From an uncultured Ruminococcus sp. (GTDB taxonomy: Bacteria > Bacillota > Clostridia > Oscillospirales > Acutalibacteraceae): a stretch of 39,719 nucleotides of DNA. The DNA lies in contig CADCRH010000078.1 in NCBI GenBank assembly GCA_902803805.1, forward strand, positions 1-39,719. Direction: 5' to 3'. Below the pieces are notes generated by a model that saw only the letters and a program-made list of their open reading frames with translations, was not told the origin of the DNA and ran no database searches. Positions 17,127-24,619 of the stretch are shown here, piece after piece. The position numbers and the translations under genes are program-made. Positions within the stretch are counted from its first letter, which is position 1. Every line of letters starts with the position of its first letter.

Positions 17127-17414
17127 ATGATGAATACCGACGAAAAAACACAGCGCGCACTGAACCTTTTGCGGAATAAGGCAGAGCAGCTCGGAACTGT
17201 TCCGAAACGCAGTGACTTTGACCCCGAAGAGGTATGTTTTATAAAGCAAAAATTGGGGGCGTGGCCTCGTGCATTGGAGGCGGCAGGCTTAAAAGAGCCG
17301 CCGAAGGTATCGGCAAAGCAAAAATCCAGGCGTAAGCGTGAAAGACGAAAAAGAATGCTGAAACAAAGGAAAAAAGAATTCTCCGAAACGATTTTGGGAG
17401 GAACAGACAAATGA
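17127..17414 (+). CDS. Small basic protein with homing-endonuclease-associated-repeat-like segment
   Basis: A 95-residue protein. Residues about 8-55 (ALNLLRNKAEQLGTVPKRSD, then KLGAWPRALEAAGL) resemble a single 'homing endonuclease associated repeat', a helix-turn-helix-like DNA-binding module. Residues 60-83 are a very basic Lys/Arg tail. No nuclease core is present, so a nucleic-acid-binding role is the best guess. GGAG lies five bases before ATG 17127 and eight before ATG 17130; either may be used. The frame stays open to a TTG at 16971, but that would cross the terminator and riboswitch. The stop overlaps the next start as ATGA, so the genes are translationally coupled. Confidence 0.65.
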   Translation: MMNTDEKTQRALNLLRNKAEQLGTVPKRSDFDPEEVCFIKQKLGAWPRALEAAGLKEPPKVSAKQKSRRKRERRKRMLKQRKKEFSETILGGTDK

Positions 17415-19543
17415 AAAAATCCGTCAGAATTTTATCTGTAGCGGCAGGTACGGTGGTTCTGCTTTCAATGCTTCCGATAACAACATCGGCAGCAAGCGAG
17501 GACACCGGTACTGTCAGAGTTATTGTGCGAAACGATACGTTTTCAAAGGAAAACGGTGCCGCTTGGGACGGCGTTTTGCTTGATGAGTATGTGAAGCTTG
17601 ACAGCGACACAAACGCATTCAGTGCTTTGGTACAGGCGATTGAAAGTAAGGGCTATACCTGCGAAGGAGCAGACAGCGGCTATATCACTGCCATTAATGG
17701 TCTCAGTGCCAGCGACAGCGGCAGTATGGGCGGCTGGATGGGTGCCATCGACGATTGGATCGCCGATAATTCCCTTTCCGCATTCAGCGTAAGTGCCGGC
17801 ACACTGGAGGACGGCGACGAGATCAGCTTTGAATATTCGTGCAGTTGGGGCAGTGATTTAAGATATGACTGGTCGGGTACGGACACATCGCTTTTGGAAT
17901 TAGCGGTAAACGGCGGAACGTTGTCACCGGAATTTTCGGCTGGTGATCTTACTTATACACTGACGATTCCGAGCGACACGGCAGATATACAGATCACACC
18001 GAAAACGGTGAACAGAAATTATCGCAGTAAGATCTATAAAAATACTTATACACCGGCAGAATCGGGTACGGATTACAAATTCGGCAAGAATATCACCGTA
18101 ACCGAGGGAGATGTCATTTTTGTCGGTGTCGGCAATGCTGCTTGGGCAAGCTTTGCACCCGACGGTGTGACAGAAACGGTATATCAAATTTCCGTCAACA
18201 AAGAAACTGAGGTAATTGACACAGATGTTCAAAGTGTCATCAGTCTGATCGAAGCAATCAATCCTGACGAGTTAAATCGTTCCGATGTGGAAAAGGCAAG
18301 AGCTGCATATGACAGCCTTACTGCCGAACAACAGGCTCAGATAACGAACTACAGCAAGCTGGAAGAAGCTGAAGAAAAACTTTCATCAGAACCAAAAGCC
18401 GAAACAAAAACCATTTCCGTTTCGGCAATTAAAGAGATGGTAAAAGCGCGCTATACCGATGCAGGAATCGCAGGCAATGAATGGCAGATCATCACACTTG
18501 CCCGTTATGATCTGTTGGATGACGAAACAAAGGCAAAGTATGAAGAAAGCGTCAAGACCTATCTTGATACCGTAGGCAGCGCCAAACTCAGCGAAACAAT
18601 GTCAACTACCAATTCGCGTTTTGTACTGGCATTGACGGCGGCAGGCATTGACCCGACTAATATCGGCGGTTATGATCTGGTAGAGCCGCTCACGGATTAT
18701 GATTATGTCAGCAAGCAGGGAACCAACGGTATTTTCTATGCGCTTCTTGCGTTGGACAGCCACGGTTACGGCGATACGGCAGTACGCGAAAAATATGTGG
18801 ATGCCATCCTTTCCGAACAGCTTTCGGACGGCGGCTGGACACTGTATGGAGAGGAATCTGATGTCGATGTCACCGCTATGGCGCTTCAGGCACTCGCACC
18901 GTATCAAAATGACGAAAAAGTAGGTTCCGCTGTTGACAAGGCACTTGCTTATCTTTCCGAAACACAGAATGAGGACGGTTCTTTCTCATCATATGGTTCT
19001 GCCAATGCAGAAAGTACCTCACAGGCGATTATCGCATTGACGGCACTTCATATTGATGTAACAGAAGATTCACGTTTTATCAAAAACGGAAATACCGTCA
19101 TTAACGGACTGGCATTATTCCTCACGGATGATAACGGTTTTGCCCATACCGCAGGCGGCGAACAAAATGCCCTTTCCACTTCACAGGCATATCTTGCAGT
19201 AACAGCATTGTACCGTTCTGAAAACAAACTTAGTGCTTTGTATGATATGAATGATATTTCGTTTGATAGCCGTAAAGATGATATTGATGAAAGCTCCGAA
19301 CCCGTATCATCAAATGATACCGGTAAAACTTCCGAGCCGTCAAACAATACAAGCACTTCTTCCGGCTCATCAACCGTAACAGCAACAACAGCTTCTGTGA
19401 CCTCATCAACATCGACAAGCACCGTATCGGCAGCTTCTGTCAATACAGGCGATACGCAAGGTTCGGCAGTGATCGTTCTTACCATACTTTCCGCTTCTGC
19501 GGCATTGTATCTTGCAATGAGAAAGAAACCATCAACCAAATAA
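17411..19543 (+). CDS. Secreted, wall-anchored DUF4430 / alpha-toroid protein; candidate corrinoid-binding (transcobalamin-like) surface protein
   Basis: A 710-residue exported protein. In order: signal peptide (1-28); DUF4430 beta-grasp domain (about 34-147) with 'GGWMGAIDDW' and 'LEDGDEISFEYS'; cadherin-like beta-sandwich (about 160-263); helical spacer (268-325); prenyltransferase/squalene-cyclase-type alpha/alpha-toroid repeats (about 335-607) with repeats such as 'LSDGGW' and 'NEDGSF'; Ser/Thr linker (620-675); and a sortase-like tail of NTGD (678-681), membrane helix (684-702) and RKK. Animal transcobalamin and intrinsic factor pair an alpha6/alpha6 toroid with a C-terminal domain of the DUF4430 class. 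Under a cobalamin riboswitch and beside an ECF transporter, corrinoid capture at the cell surface is the likely role. That is inference; the catalytic residues of terpene cyclases are not expected here. Confidence 0.75.
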   Translation: MKKSVRILSVAAGTVVLLSMLPITTSAASEDTGTVRVIVRNDTFSKENGAAWDGVLLDEYVKLDSDTNAFSALVQAIESKGYTCEGADSGYITAINGLSASDSGSMGGWMGAIDDWIADNSLSAFSVSAGTLEDGDEISFEYSCSWGSDLRYDWSGTDTSLLELAVNGGTLSPEFSAGDLTYTLTIPSDTADIQITPKTVNRNYRSKIYKNTYTPAESGTDYKFGKNITVTEGDVIFVGVGNAAWASFAPDGVTETVYQISVNKETEVIDTDVQSVISLIEAINPDELNRSDVEKARAAYDSLTAEQQAQITNYSKLEEAEEKLSSEPKAETKTISVSAIKEMVKARYTDAGIAGNEWQIITLARYDLLDDETKAKYEESVKTYLDTVGSAKLSETMSTTNSRFVLALTAAGIDPTNIGGYDLVEPLTDYDYVSKQGTNGIFYALLALDSHGYGDTAVREKYVDAILSEQLSDGGWTLYGEESDVDVTAMALQALAPYQNDEKVGSAVDKALAYLSETQNEDGSFSSYGSANAESTSQAIIALTALHIDVTEDSRFIKNGNTVINGLALFLTDDNGFAHTAGGEQNALSTSQAYLAVTALYRSENKLSALYDMNDISFDSRKDDIDESSEPVSSNDTGKTSEPSNNTSTSSGSSTVTATTASVTSSTSTSTVSAASVNTGDTQGSAVIVLTILSASAALYLAMRKKPSTK

Positions 19544-19551
19544 GAAAAAAC

Positions 19552-19584
19552 AAAGGCTGTTCTGCAAAACACAGAGCAGCCTTT
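19552..19584 (+). terminator. Hairpin between the two DUF4430 genes, possible partial terminator
   Basis: A 13-base-pair stem (19552-19564 with 19572-19584, one T-G pair) with a 7-base loop. Only TTT follows before C, so termination would be incomplete. It could reduce transporter expression relative to the abundant surface protein, or stabilise the upstream mRNA. Confidence 0.55.
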
Positions 19585-19613
19585 CAGCCTTATTGATCCC
19601 TCTCAGGAAAGGA

Positions 19614-20615
19614 ATGAAACCATTGGAATGGCTGAAAAAACATAAAAATTCACTCATCATTTCCGCCGTAATTATTTTGTCGCTGACGGCGGCATTTTTC
19701 TTTGCGGAGCAGCCGAATCAGCAGGTTCCGACCGCCGAACCCGTATCATCGGGAATGTTGACATCTTCAACGCTGCCAGCGGAAGAATCGCCATTGATCT
19801 CCGAAAAAACGGAAAATTCTCAAAATCAAAGATCCGTTTCCTCAAAATCCTCTGATACTTCAAAAATCGTTTCCTCCTCTTTGGAAAGTACAGCTTCTAA
19901 GCAGCCGCAGCCATCAAAAGACACGAATAGCGGCTCGGCTTCTTCGGCGGCACAGACTGCTTCATCACCTCAAAGCGAACATCAAACAGAAACCACAGTT
20001 GTAACAGAAGTACCACAGCTATCCGAAGAAACGGAAATATCCGACACTGCACCACCAGTCGTTGCCGAATCCTCGGAAAATGAAGATCAGCTTTCATCAA
20101 CACAACCTATTCCGGAAAGCCAAACACAAAGCACCGTGCAAAATACGGTTTCGGATACAGCCGCCGAACCCTCACAATCGCAGCAGACATTTTCCGAACC
20201 TCCGCAAGAAAATCTCTGTACACTTTCCATTTCGTGTATGACCGCTGTGAACAGCAGTAATCTGAATCCGTCCAAAAAATCCATTGTGCCGTCTGACGGT
20301 TGGATTCTGCACGAAACAACAATCAGCTTTAATGAGGGAGAAAGTGTTTTTGATGTTACCAAAAATTTTTGTATAGAACGAAGAATTCCGTTTGAATTTT
20401 CGATAACGCCTGTTTATAACAGTGCCTATATTGAAGGAATCAACAATCTTTATCAGTTTGACTGCGGCAGTGCGTCGGGGTGGGTTTACTGTGTGAACGG
20501 CGAATTTGCCAACTACAGTTGTTCGGAATATACGCTGAAAAGCGGCGATAAAATCGAATGGCTTTATACCTGTGACCTCGGCAGGGACGTAGGAAACGAA
20601 TATCAAGGGGGATAA
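19614..20615 (+). CDS. Membrane-tethered DUF4430 protein on a Ser/Thr/Gln-rich stalk
   Basis: A 333-residue protein. One N-terminal membrane segment (about 12-31) is preceded by lysines. A long low-complexity Ser/Thr/Gln/Glu/Pro stalk (about 33-200) follows. A C-terminal DUF4430 domain (about 202-325) carries the hallmark 'GSASGWVYCVNGEFANYSC' followed by 'LKSGDKIEWLYTCDLG' and seven cysteines. The stalk would lift the domain through the cell wall. With the upstream toroid protein and the downstream ECF genes, it may pass corrinoid from the wall to the transporter. ATG 19614 has AGGA five bases upstream; TTG 19623 behind AAAGGA is an alternative that removes three residues. Confidence 0.75.
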   Translation: MKPLEWLKKHKNSLIISAVIILSLTAAFFFAEQPNQQVPTAEPVSSGMLTSSTLPAEESPLISEKTENSQNQRSVSSKSSDTSKIVSSSLESTASKQPQPSKDTNSGSASSAAQTASSPQSEHQTETTVVTEVPQLSEETEISDTAPPVVAESSENEDQLSSTQPIPESQTQSTVQNTVSDTAAEPSQSQQTFSEPPQENLCTLSISCMTAVNSSNLNPSKKSIVPSDGWILHETTISFNEGESVFDVTKNFCIERRIPFEFSITPVYNSAYIEGINNLYQFDCGSASGWVYCVNGEFANYSCSEYTLKSGDKIEWLYTCDLGRDVGNEYQGG

Positions 20616-20626
20616 AAAGAATATTA

Positions 20627-21526
20627 ATGAAAAGCACTTTGAAAAACACCTTTTCCGAATTTCATCCAACGGTTCAGCTTGTATTTTTCACTTCCGTTCT
20701 GACACTGACAATGTTTATACGCCAGCCTGTTTTTTTAACCATATCCATTGGCACCTCGTTTCTTTATGCCTATTATCTCGGCAGGGGAAAGGCACTGAAA
20801 ACGACCCTGTTCTACATATTGCCGATGTTCGTCCTGATCAGTGCGATCAATCCTTTGTTTAACCACGCAGGCGTAACGATTCTTTTCTATCTTCCTGACG
20901 GAAACGCACTGACACTGGAATCAATAATTTTTGGTGCCGTTTCCGCACTGATGCTGTCATCCGTTATTTTATGGTGTATGTCGATGCGCCTGATAATGAC
21001 CTCTGACAGAATGATCTATTTATTCGGCAGGATCGCCCCGAAACTCAGTCTGTTAATATCAATGATCCTCCGTTTTATACCGAAACTTGCCTCACGCTTT
21101 CAACAGGTCAGAGCCGCGCGCCGCAGTATCGGCAGAGATGTCAACAGCGGCAATCTTTTCAGGCGTATGTCAAACGCTGTCAAAATATTTTCCTCAATGC
21201 TCCAGTGGGCAATGGAAAACTCCATTGATACCGCTGATTCTCTCAAAAGCAGGGGTTACGGACTGCCGCACAGAACTTCTTTCACACTTTTTCATTTTGA
21301 AAAACGTGATGCCGCCGTGATGATTTTTATGCTTGCCTGCGATACGGCGATAACGGCGGCGAATGTTTCGGGTATGCTGACGTTTGACTATTTTCCGTCG
21401 GTAAGCGAAATACAATTCGGAACGGTCACAATATTTTACATTATCTATACAGTACTTTGTATCATCCCGTTGATGATTGACAAAAAGGGGGACAAAAAAT
21501 GGAAAGCTTTAAGGTCACAAATTTAA
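20627..21526 (+). CDS. ecfT: ECF transporter transmembrane T component
   Basis: A 299-residue membrane protein of the EcfT family, the scaffold that joins the ATPases to the substrate-binding S component. Hydrophobic segments are at about 16-50, 58-76, 98-125 and 136-151, with more near the C-terminus. The two cytoplasmic coupling motifs are RAARRSIG (162-169) and ADSLKSRGYG (203-212), which contact the ATPases. Its 3' end overlaps the ATPase gene by 28 bases. The G-rich ribosome binding site is about 14 bases before the ATG, so initiation may rely on coupling. Confidence 0.9.
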   Translation: MKSTLKNTFSEFHPTVQLVFFTSVLTLTMFIRQPVFLTISIGTSFLYAYYLGRGKALKTTLFYILPMFVLISAINPLFNHAGVTILFYLPDGNALTLESIIFGAVSALMLSSVILWCMSMRLIMTSDRMIYLFGRIAPKLSLLISMILRFIPKLASRFQQVRAARRSIGRDVNSGNLFRRMSNAVKIFSSMLQWAMENSIDTADSLKSRGYGLPHRTSFTLFHFEKRDAAVMIFMLACDTAITAANVSGMLTFDYFPSVSEIQFGTVTIFYIIYTVLCIIPLMIDKKGDKKWKALRSQI

Positions 21527-24117
21527 CCTTTACTTATCCCGAAGCAGTATCGGCAGTTCTTTCCGATATTTCTTTCACGGTGGAGCAGGGAGAATTTGTT
21601 ATTATCGGCGGCTTGTCCGGCTGCGGCAAAAGTACGCTTTTGCGGCAGTTGAAAACCTGTTTGCAGCCTTTCGGAGAGCGAAGCGGCAATATTCTGTTTG
21701 AGGGAGTGCCGCTTGAAGAAGTGGATTTCAGAACACAGTCACAAAAAATCGGATTCGTAACGCAGTCCCCCGATGATCAGTCGGTAACGGATAAGGTATG
21801 GCACGAACTGGCATTCGGGCTGGAAAGTCTGGGTCTTGACAATAGTACCATACAGCGCAGGACTGCCGAGCTTGCTTCATTTTTCGGGATAGAAAAATGG
21901 TTTGAAATGTCTGTTGATGAACTGTCGGGTGGACAAAAGCAGATATTGAATCTTGCGTCCGTAATGGTAATGCAGCCGTCCGTGCTGATACTGGATGAGC
22001 CGACGGCACAGCTTGACCCGATCGCGTCGGGAGAGTTTATCTCAATGCTCCGCAAGATCAACCGTGAACTCGGCACTACCGTAATAATGACCGAACACAC
22101 ATTGGATGAGATTTTTCCGCTCTGCGACCGGATCATCATAATGGAAAACGGCAGAATGATTTCCAATACAACGCCCGCAGCCACAAGCAAAAAACTGTAC
22201 AGCAGTCAAAATGAGATGTTTTGTGCGATACCATCGCCGACAAGGATTTTTGAATATGCGGACGGCAATAGCAAAACGCCGCTGTCCGTGTCAGACGGCA
22301 GACAATGGCTGAATCATTTTGCAGAGGGCAAAGAGCTGCAAAACCTTCCCGAAGAATCGCCTGTGTCAAAGAAATCTCCGGTGCTTGAGATCAAAAATTT
22401 ATGGTTTCGGTACAGCCGCGAGCAGAACGACATCATCAAAGGTTTGTCACTCAATGTTTGCGGCGGAGAGATTCTTGCCATACTGGGCGGCAACGGTTCG
22501 GGCAAAACAACAATGCTTTCGCTCCTATCGGGAATTTTCAAGCCATACAGAGGAAAAATCATTTTCAAAGACAAAAGCTGTCAGATGGCAGTACTTCCGC
22601 AGAATCCGCAGACACTTTTTGTCAAAGACAGCGTGGAAGATGACCTTTATGAAATCTTTGACGGAATGAAGATCTCCTCCGAGGAGATGGACGAGCGAAT
22701 CGAATACGTGATTCATCTGTGCGGACTGGAACAGCTGAGGAACCGCCATCCTTACGACCTGTCGGGCGGAGAGCAGCAAAAAGCCGCCCTTGCGAAAATT
22801 CTTTTGATTGAGCCGAACATTCTTATTTTGGACGAACCGACAAAAGGACTTGACGCACATTATAAAAAACGACTGGCAGCAATCATCAAACACCTTGCGG
22901 AAAGGGGCACGGCGGTACTTATGGTAAGTCACGATACGGAATTTTGTGCCGAATATTCCGACCGCTGCGCCTTTTTCTTTAATGGCAGGATTGTCAGCAT
23001 TGACACCCCAAGGACATTTTTTTCCGACAACCGGATCTATACCACTCCCTGCCGCCGTATGTCGGCGGATAGGATTCCCAATGCAGTCACAGCGGACGAT
23101 ATTCTGTACTCGCTTCATATTTCCCATCAGAAAGACGAACTTCCGAAAATCGATTGGAAACCGCCCAAAGTCGGCGCCTCAAATCAAACAGCAAATCCCA
23201 AAAAGCCACCGAAAAAACGTTTCAAGCTTTTTCGGTATGCATTTTCGATCGTTTTAACAGTACTTTTCGTGATGTCGGTGTTTGCCGCACTGGGAACAAT
23301 GACGGTACCGTTTTTGTCCGAAAATAAAGTACTTTCCTATGGACTGATGTTTCTTTCCGCAGCGGCAATTATCGCCGTTTTGGGCAACAGCAGCAAGAAA
23401 ATCAAAATCGCAAAATCGACCAGACCGTTCCGATATACCTTTCTTTCGCTGTTGATGATTTTTGTGGTGGTACCGTTGACCGTTCTGGCAGGTGTTTATT
23501 TTTTTGACAACACAAAATATCTTTTTATATCGCTGATCATAATGCTGGAAAGCATACTGCCGTTTTATATTATTTTTGAAAAGCATAAAGTACAGGCAAG
23601 GGAACTGGTTCTTGTAGCGACAATGTGTGCAATGTGCGTTGCCGGCAGAGCGATCTTGTATATGCTGCCCCAGTTTAAGCCCGTTACCGCACTGGTCATC
23701 ATATCGGGAGCAGCACTCGGCAGCGAAACGGGCTTTCTGATTGGTTCCGTGACAATGCTCGTATCCAATATTTTTTTTGGTCAGGGAACGTGGACACCGT
23801 GGCAAATGGTAACAATGGGATTGATCGGCTTTTTGTCGGGATTGATTTTTGAGCGCGGAATGCTACCGCCGAATAAGATAACAATGTGTGTATATGGATT
23901 TTTGTGTTCATTTTTATATGGAGCAATAATGAATCCGTCGACGCTGATACTGACAGGAACACCTATCAATGCCGAAGGACTTCTTTCCGTATATGCCTAC
24001 GGTCTGCCGATGGATACGGTTCACGCGGTATCGACCGCCTTATTTTTGTACATAGGAGCAGAGCCGATTATCAAAAAACTGGAAAGAGTTAAGCAAAAAC
24101 ACGGACTAATCCGATAA
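21499..24117 (+). CDS. ECF transporter A-A'-S fusion (two ATPases plus S component)
   Basis: An 872-residue three-part fusion. ATPase 1 has Walker A GLSGCGKST (38-46), signature LSGGQ (142-146), Walker B VLILDEPT (162-169) and His200. ATPase 2 has GGNGSGKTT (330-338), LSGGEQQ (421-427), ILILDEPT (441-448) and His478. A basic, Pro-rich linker (about 552-575) leads to four extra membrane helices (about 579-600, 610-628, 645-668, 674-694). An S-component core of about six helices follows (about 700-856) with 'FGQGTWTPWQM' at 760-770. S components of this type are often found under cobalamin riboswitches. Here the substrate is probably a corrinoid or a precursor, judged from the riboswitch. GGGGGA six bases before the ATG fixes the start. 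Confidence 0.85.
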   Translation: MESFKVTNLTFTYPEAVSAVLSDISFTVEQGEFVIIGGLSGCGKSTLLRQLKTCLQPFGERSGNILFEGVPLEEVDFRTQSQKIGFVTQSPDDQSVTDKVWHELAFGLESLGLDNSTIQRRTAELASFFGIEKWFEMSVDELSGGQKQILNLASVMVMQPSVLILDEPTAQLDPIASGEFISMLRKINRELGTTVIMTEHTLDEIFPLCDRIIIMENGRMISNTTPAATSKKLYSSQNEMFCAIPSPTRIFEYADGNSKTPLSVSDGRQWLNHFAEGKELQNLPEESPVSKKSPVLEIKNLWFRYSREQNDIIKGLSLNVCGGEILAILGGNGSGKTTMLSLLSGIFKPYRGKIIFKDKSCQMAVLPQNPQTLFVKDSVEDDLYEIFDGMKISSEEMDERIEYVIHLCGLEQLRNRHPYDLSGGEQQKAALAKILLIEPNILILDEPTKGLDAHYKKRLAAIIKHLAERGTAVLMVSHDTEFCAEYSDRCAFFFNGRIVSIDTPRTFFSDNRIYTTPCRRMSADRIPNAVTADDILYSLHISHQKDELPKIDWKPPKVGASNQTANPKKPPKKRFKLFRYAFSIVLTVLFVMSVFAALGTMTVPFLSENKVLSYGLMFLSAAAIIAVLGNSSKKIKIAKSTRPFRYTFLSLLMIFVVVPLTVLAGVYFFDNTKYLFISLIIMLESILPFYIIFEKHKVQARELVLVATMCAMCVAGRAILYMLPQFKPVTALVIISGAALGSETGFLIGSVTMLVSNIFFGQGTWTPWQMVTMGLIGFLSGLIFERGMLPPNKITMCVYGFLCSFLYGAIMNPSTLILTGTPINAEGLLSVYAYGLPMDTVHAVSTALFLYIGAEPIIKKLERVKQKHGLIR

Positions 24118-24145
24118 TTTATCCTAAAAAGTCAAAAAATAGATA

Positions 24146-24174
24146 TTTTCAATGTCGCTCCGATATGATATAAT
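24146..24174 (+). promoter_or_regulatory. Promoter of the ArsC-like/YgiQ genes
   Basis: TTTTCA (24146-24151), 17 bases, TATAAT (24169-24174). The -10 lies inside the dyad at 24157-24193. Confidence 0.55.
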
Positions 24175-24193
24175 AGACTTATCGTATCGGAGC
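24157..24193. promoter_or_regulatory. Dyad symmetry overlapping the -10 element, candidate operator
   Basis: Arms 24157-24170 and 24180-24193 are complementary over 14 bases with one G-T pair, around a 9-base centre. The dyad covers the -10 and the presumed start site. No T tract follows, arguing against a terminator for the ECF gene. The binding protein is unknown. Confidence 0.5.
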
Positions 24194-24241
24194 CAATCAT
24201 TGATTTCCGAATCTTTAATGATAACACAAGGAGATGAAGCA

Positions 24242-24598
24242 ATGCTGTTGATAGAATATCCCAAATGCACAACCTGCCAAAAAGCGAAAAAATGGCTTGA
24301 TGAAAACAGTTTTGAATATGACGACAGACATATTAAGGAAAACAATCCGACTTATGAAGAATTGAAGAATTGGTATCAAAAAAGCGGCTTGCCGCTGAAA
24401 CGCTTTTTCAATACAAGCGGTATGCTGTATAAATCCCTGTCACTGAAAGAGAAACTTCAGGAGATGACCGAGGAGGAACAGCTTCGGCTTCTTGCAACAG
24501 ACGGGATGTTGGTAAAAAGACCGCTTGTGATTGACGGAGATACGGTTCTGATAGGGTTTAAGCAGTCCGAATGGGAATCGGTGCTGATAAAAGATTAA
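24242..24598 (+). CDS. ArsC/Spx-family thioredoxin-fold protein
   Basis: A 118-residue ArsC-family protein. The N-terminal thioredoxin-like fold has 'YPKCTTCQKAKKWL' with a CxxC at Cys9/Cys12, then 'NPTYEEL', 'FNTSG' and 'LVKRPLVIDG'. The family contains glutaredoxin-like arsenate reductases and the redox-sensing RNA-polymerase-binding regulator Spx. The two cannot be separated from this sequence alone, and no arsenic genes are nearby. ATG 24242 has AAGGAG eight bases upstream; the open frame further upstream crosses the promoter. It is followed by ygiQ after 21 bases. Confidence 0.8.
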   Translation: MLLIEYPKCTTCQKAKKWLDENSFEYDDRHIKENNPTYEELKNWYQKSGLPLKRFFNTSGMLYKSLSLKEKLQEMTEEEQLRLLATDGMLVKRPLVIDGDTVLIGFKQSEWESVLIKD

Positions 24599-24619
24599 AA
24601 AATACGGAGAATTTTCAAA

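Noticed and set aside
17411..19543. Terpene/squalene cyclase or prenyltransferase enzyme
   Set aside because: The toroid repeats are present, but the protein is exported and wall-anchored with a DUF4430 domain under a cobalamin riboswitch, which fits ligand binding better than terpene chemistry.
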